NCBI GenBank assembly: GCA_030043855.1
Contig: JASHWW010000078.1
Coordinates: 1-8,453, forward strand
DNA: 8,453 nt
Reading direction: 5' to 3'
Source: Thermoplasmata archaeon
GTDB taxonomy: Archaea > Thermoplasmatota > Thermoplasmata > Lutacidiplasmatales > UBA184
This document shows, piece by piece, positions 6,172-8,453 of this stretch (position 1 is the stretch's first letter; every line of letters starts with the position of its first letter). Below the pieces are notes generated by a model. It did no database searches, was not told the DNA's origin, and saw nothing but the letters and a program-made list of their open reading frames with translations. Both the position numbers and the translations under genes were made by a program.

Positions 6172-7466
6172 GCCCCGCCGACCGCCGGCGCAAACATGAG
6201 GGGCAGAACGTCGGCTCCGGTCCGGTGGCCGAGCGGGCCGGCCGACGCGTACCGCTCGGCGAACGTCGGCACGGGCTGCGACGAGGGCGTCACCGCGGCG
6301 CCGGCGATCAGCAGCGGCACGGGATCGTCCGCGTGTCCCTTGAGGATCGTCGGGGTCGCGTGGTCGGCCGTCACGCCGACGCGCACGGACGCGAGGTCGA
6401 GGCCGTCGAGGAACGGTCCGAAAAACGACCGATCGATCGCTTCCACGATCTCCCGCTTCAGCGGCGCATCGCCGTCGTGACCGGGCTCGTCCGGACCTTT
6501 GAGATGGACGTACACGAACGGGAACTGCCGGAGCAGTTCGCGCGCCACCCGCGCCCGATCGCGGTATCCCTGGTCTCGATCGACGCCCATCGGGCCCACG
6601 TACCGGTCGGCGAGCCCCAGGACCTTCGCGATCCCCCGCTCCACGGGCATCTCGGTCAGCGCCGCGCCCGCGACGCCGTACTTCTCCGCGAACGGACGGG
6701 GAGGGCGCTCGGGCAGGCTTCCCGCGTTGCGCACGAGCAGCTCGTTCGCGATCTTCTTCCCGCCCATCGCACGCCGGGCGTTCACGCGATGTCCCGCCAG
6801 GACGTTTGCGGCCCGGTCGAGGAATCGATCGATCGCCGCCGCGGTACGCCGCGCCTCCCGCGTCGCGTCCAAGGGCGATACGGGACATCGCCGGGGCGTT
6901 TCGGGCCGTCGAGCTTGCCCCATCCCCCCGACCTTCTCGTAGAACGGGTCCGAGTTGGAGACGTTGGGCGACAACGGTCCCCCCTGGGTCGGATGCAGCC
7001 AAAGGACCCCCCGATGACCCACCGTGGCGCGCACCTCGGCGTGGATTCCGTCGTCCGCCAGCAGGTCGGCCGCGGTGAGCGCGTGCGCGAGCTCCTGCGC
7101 CTCGTGCGTCGAGAGGGTCCGGCCGACCCGGCTGTCCACGATGGTACCGTCCCCGTCCGAAGTGGCGAAATTCAGCCGGAGGGCGACGTCCCCCGACGCG
7201 AGCGGAACGTCGACGCCCAGCGCCTCCAACACCCCCCGGCCCGGTGAGTCGCGGACGGGGTCGTAGCCGAGGAGCGCGAAGACCCCCGCATCCGACTCGG
7301 GCGCGACGCCCGGAGCGACGACCACGACGTCCCCGAGCTGCCCCCGTCGGGCGAGCCCGTCGAGCACCGGTGTCGCGGCGACCTCGACGGGGCTCCGGCC
7401 CTCGGTCTCGGGGTGCGGGCGGTCGCCAAGGCCGTCCAACACGACCAACGCGCGAGCGACCGGCAT
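6168..7466 (-). CDS. apgM: 2,3-bisphosphoglycerate-independent phosphoglycerate mutase, archaeal type
   Basis: ApgM interconverts 3- and 2-phosphoglycerate with a metal-dependent, alkaline phosphatase-like active site. With the start used here it has 432 residues, slightly longer than many archaeal homologues. Visible signatures are VVLDGLGDRP (8-17; metal ligand D11), ESDAGVFALLGYDP (57-70; S58 is the likely phosphoserine nucleophile), DSPGRGVLEALG (73-84), HLKGPDEPGHDGD (321-333) and TADHATP (366-372; D368, H369 metal ligands). I chose ATG 7466 because homologues begin just before the 'ALVVLDG' strand and because it lies at leaderless distance from the AT box at 7495-7500. ATG 7490 would add eight residues (MSATSPPA) but has no ribosome site and no AT box at the right distance. 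It is the first gene of the leftward cluster; its stop overlaps the trm5 start by four bases. With ppsA it covers two of the steps between pyruvate and 3-phosphoglycerate. Confidence 0.95.
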   Translation of the reverse strand: MPVARALVVLDGLGDRPHPETEGRSPVEVAATPVLDGLARRGQLGDVVVVAPGVAPESDAGVFALLGYDPVRDSPGRGVLEALGVDVPLASGDVALRLNFATSDGDGTIVDSRVGRTLSTHEAQELAHALTAADLLADDGIHAEVRATVGHRGVLWLHPTQGGPLSPNVSNSDPFYEKVGGMGQARRPETPRRCPVSPLDATREARRTAAAIDRFLDRAANVLAGHRVNARRAMGGKKIANELLVRNAGSLPERPPRPFAEKYGVAGAALTEMPVERGIAKVLGLADRYVGPMGVDRDQGYRDRARVARELLRQFPFVYVHLKGPDEPGHDGDAPLKREIVEAIDRSFFGPFLDGLDLASVRVGVTADHATPTILKGHADDPVPLLIAGAAVTPSSQPVPTFAERYASAGPLGHRTGADVLPLMFAPAVGGA

Positions 7467-7492
7467 CGCCGGTGGCGAGGTCGCGGACATGA

Positions 7493-7502
7493 GGTAATAA
7501 GG
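7493..7502. promoter_or_regulatory. AT-rich box, probable shared bidirectional promoter
   Basis: TAATAA (7495-7500) is the only AT-rich patch in the short GC-rich gap between two divergent genes. Read on +, it covers about -32 to -27 relative to the GTG at 7527, the normal place for archaeal box A if transcription starts at the start codon. Read on -, TTATTA lies about 29-34 bases upstream of the apgM ATG at 7466. Neither start has a Shine-Dalgarno sequence, consistent with leaderless mRNAs. Whether one box serves both directions is an inference. Confidence 0.55.
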
Positions 7503-7526
7503 AGACCCGACCCTCTCCCGCGTCCC

Positions 7527-8453
7527 GTGCAGCAGCAGAAGACGCGCGGCTTTAGGCGTTTCGTCCAGACGCCGTACGGCAAGGGGCTGCTCATCGCGTT
7601 CGCCGTGTTCACGGTCTTCGCGACCTTCGTCTACGTCTCGACGTTCCTCGCGATCCCGGTGATGCTCATCGTCGGGCTGGCGCTCCCGATCTACGGGGGT
7701 CTCAAGCGACCCCGCTACCTGGCGCTCGCGGGACTCGTCATCCTCGTGGCCGTCGCGCCGATCGCGACGGCCGTCATCACCCAGGAGATCTTCCAGCCGG
7801 TCGGCGCGGCGTCCTCCAGTGCGAGCCTGCCGGACGGCCACGGCGGGGCCGTGCTGCAGAACGCGACGGTCTCGCCGTTCTCGGGAACGACCGCCACCAA
7901 CTTCAGCTGGTCCGTCACGATCTTCCCCCAGTACCTGTCGCCCGACAATTCGAGTCCACGGTCGATCTCGCTCTTCGTCAGCACCTGCCCCGGGGCCACG
8001 GGCAACAACTCGCCGAACTGCGCCGCCGGCTATCCGTTCTACAACTGGACCCAGAACTTCACGCACAACCTGACGGTCCCCACGACCGTCTGGTTCAACT
8101 GGACCCTTCCCTCGAACGGGATCTGGTCGTGGCAGATGGGACTCGCCATGCAGAATCTGACCACCCTGAACCTGACCTGGATCTTCCTCGTCGGGGACCC
8201 GACCTACAACGGGATCGAGGGGCCCGTGGTCGGGAGTTGGGCCACGATCTATGGGGAACTCATCGGGACCGTCTACTTCGACGACCTGCTGTTCGTCGGC
8301 GGGCCGTTCTACTTCATCCTCCTCGTCTACATGATCTTCAAGAACCGCGAGCGACGGCGGTCCGACATGGCGCGGCGGATGCCGCCGCCGGTGCCGCCGG
8401 CCCCCTCGGCGCCGGGGCCGGCCGCTCCCACCGGATCCGCGCCGCTCCCCTCG
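7527..8453 (+). CDS. Membrane protein with sequon-rich external domain, 3'-truncated
   Basis: No family is recognised. The frame opens with GTG at 7527 and stays open for 309 codons to the window end. There is no other ATG, GTG or TTG in frame upstream as far as 7491. The N terminus is short and basic (QQQKTRGFRR). Likely helices follow at ~20-38, 43-59 and 65-84. Residues ~86-250 look extracytoplasmic: rich in Asn, Thr, Ser and Trp, with ten N-x-S/T sequons (N112, 125, 141, 160, 173, 177, 181, 191, 210, 215) and a Cys154/Cys165 pair that could form a disulphide. A fourth helix (~254-271) is followed by a basic stretch (KNRERRR) and a Pro/Ala-rich, probably cytoplasmic tail that runs off the edge. 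The pattern suggests a glycosylated surface protein anchored at both ends. It is divergent from apgM and may share its promoter. Codon choice resembles the neighbours. Confidence 0.85.
   Translation, partial: MQQQKTRGFRRFVQTPYGKGLLIAFAVFTVFATFVYVSTFLAIPVMLIVGLALPIYGGLKRPRYLALAGLVILVAVAPIATAVITQEIFQPVGAASSSASLPDGHGGAVLQNATVSPFSGTTATNFSWSVTIFPQYLSPDNSSPRSISLFVSTCPGATGNNSPNCAAGYPFYNWTQNFTHNLTVPTTVWFNWTLPSNGIWSWQMGLAMQNLTTLNLTWIFLVGDPTYNGIEGPVVGSWATIYGELIGTVYFDDLLFVGGPFYFILLVYMIFKNRERRRSDMARRMPPPVPPAPSAPGPAAPTGSAPLPS

Noticed and set aside
6172..7002. 277-codon upstream extension of the trm5 frame
   Set aside because: It is Arg/Gly-rich noise overlapping apgM in another frame. Trm5 homologues begin at the ATG at 6171, which forms the ATGA junction.
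7530..7538. CAG triplet repeated three times just after the GTG start
   Set aside because: It simply encodes three glutamines and is too short to call a repeat element.
7491..8066. Upstream extension of the apgM frame to 8066
   Set aside because: ApgM begins near the VVLDG strand. The extension is a charged low-complexity shadow of the divergent membrane-protein gene.

Overview
The window is GC-rich and gene-dense, and it looks like an archaeal chromosome. The strongest marker is an archaeal/eukaryotic-type Trm5 tRNA(m1G37) methyltransferase, since bacteria use the unrelated TrmD. It is supported by an archaeal-type phosphoglycerate mutase (ApgM) and by AT-rich TATA-like boxes at archaeal promoter spacing. 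The proteins lack the extreme acidity of haloarchaea. A high-GC Thermoplasmatota-like lineage is my guess, but the window alone cannot prove it.

Layout from left to right: (i) 1-501, the 3' part of a GNAT acetyltransferase on the + strand, converging with (ii) a 14-helix DHA2 (EmrB/QacA-type) MFS drug exporter on the - strand, 525-2060. (iii) A 136-bp divergent control region, 2061-2196, unusually AT-rich for this sequence. It carries a perfect 19-bp palindrome over a TATA-like box, a second inverted repeat and repeated half-sites. (iv) A TetR-family regulator on the + strand, 2197-2889, whose 3' end overlaps antisense with the end of (v) ppsA (phosphoenolpyruvate synthase). ppsA is the last gene of a leftward cluster apgM-trm5-ppsA (7466 down to 2816) whose genes touch or overlap by a few bases. 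(vi) A short divergent intergene around 7467-7526 with one AT-rich box placed about 30 bp from the probable starts on both sides. (vii) A + strand membrane protein (7527 to the window edge) with four predicted membrane helices and ten N-glycosylation sequons; its 3' end lies outside the window.

Two functional units are evident. The exporter and TetR gene form a classic divergent regulator/pump pair, probably autoregulated through the palindrome. The apgM-trm5-ppsA cluster combines two steps of gluconeogenesis/glycolysis (3-PG to 2-PG; pyruvate to PEP) with a tRNA modification enzyme that maintains reading frame. There is no gene-free stretch over 300 bases, and I see no RNA gene, insertion sequence or CRISPR array. 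I found no convincing wholly new system. The most noteworthy items are the operator architecture, the apparently shared leaderless promoter and the sequon-rich membrane protein.
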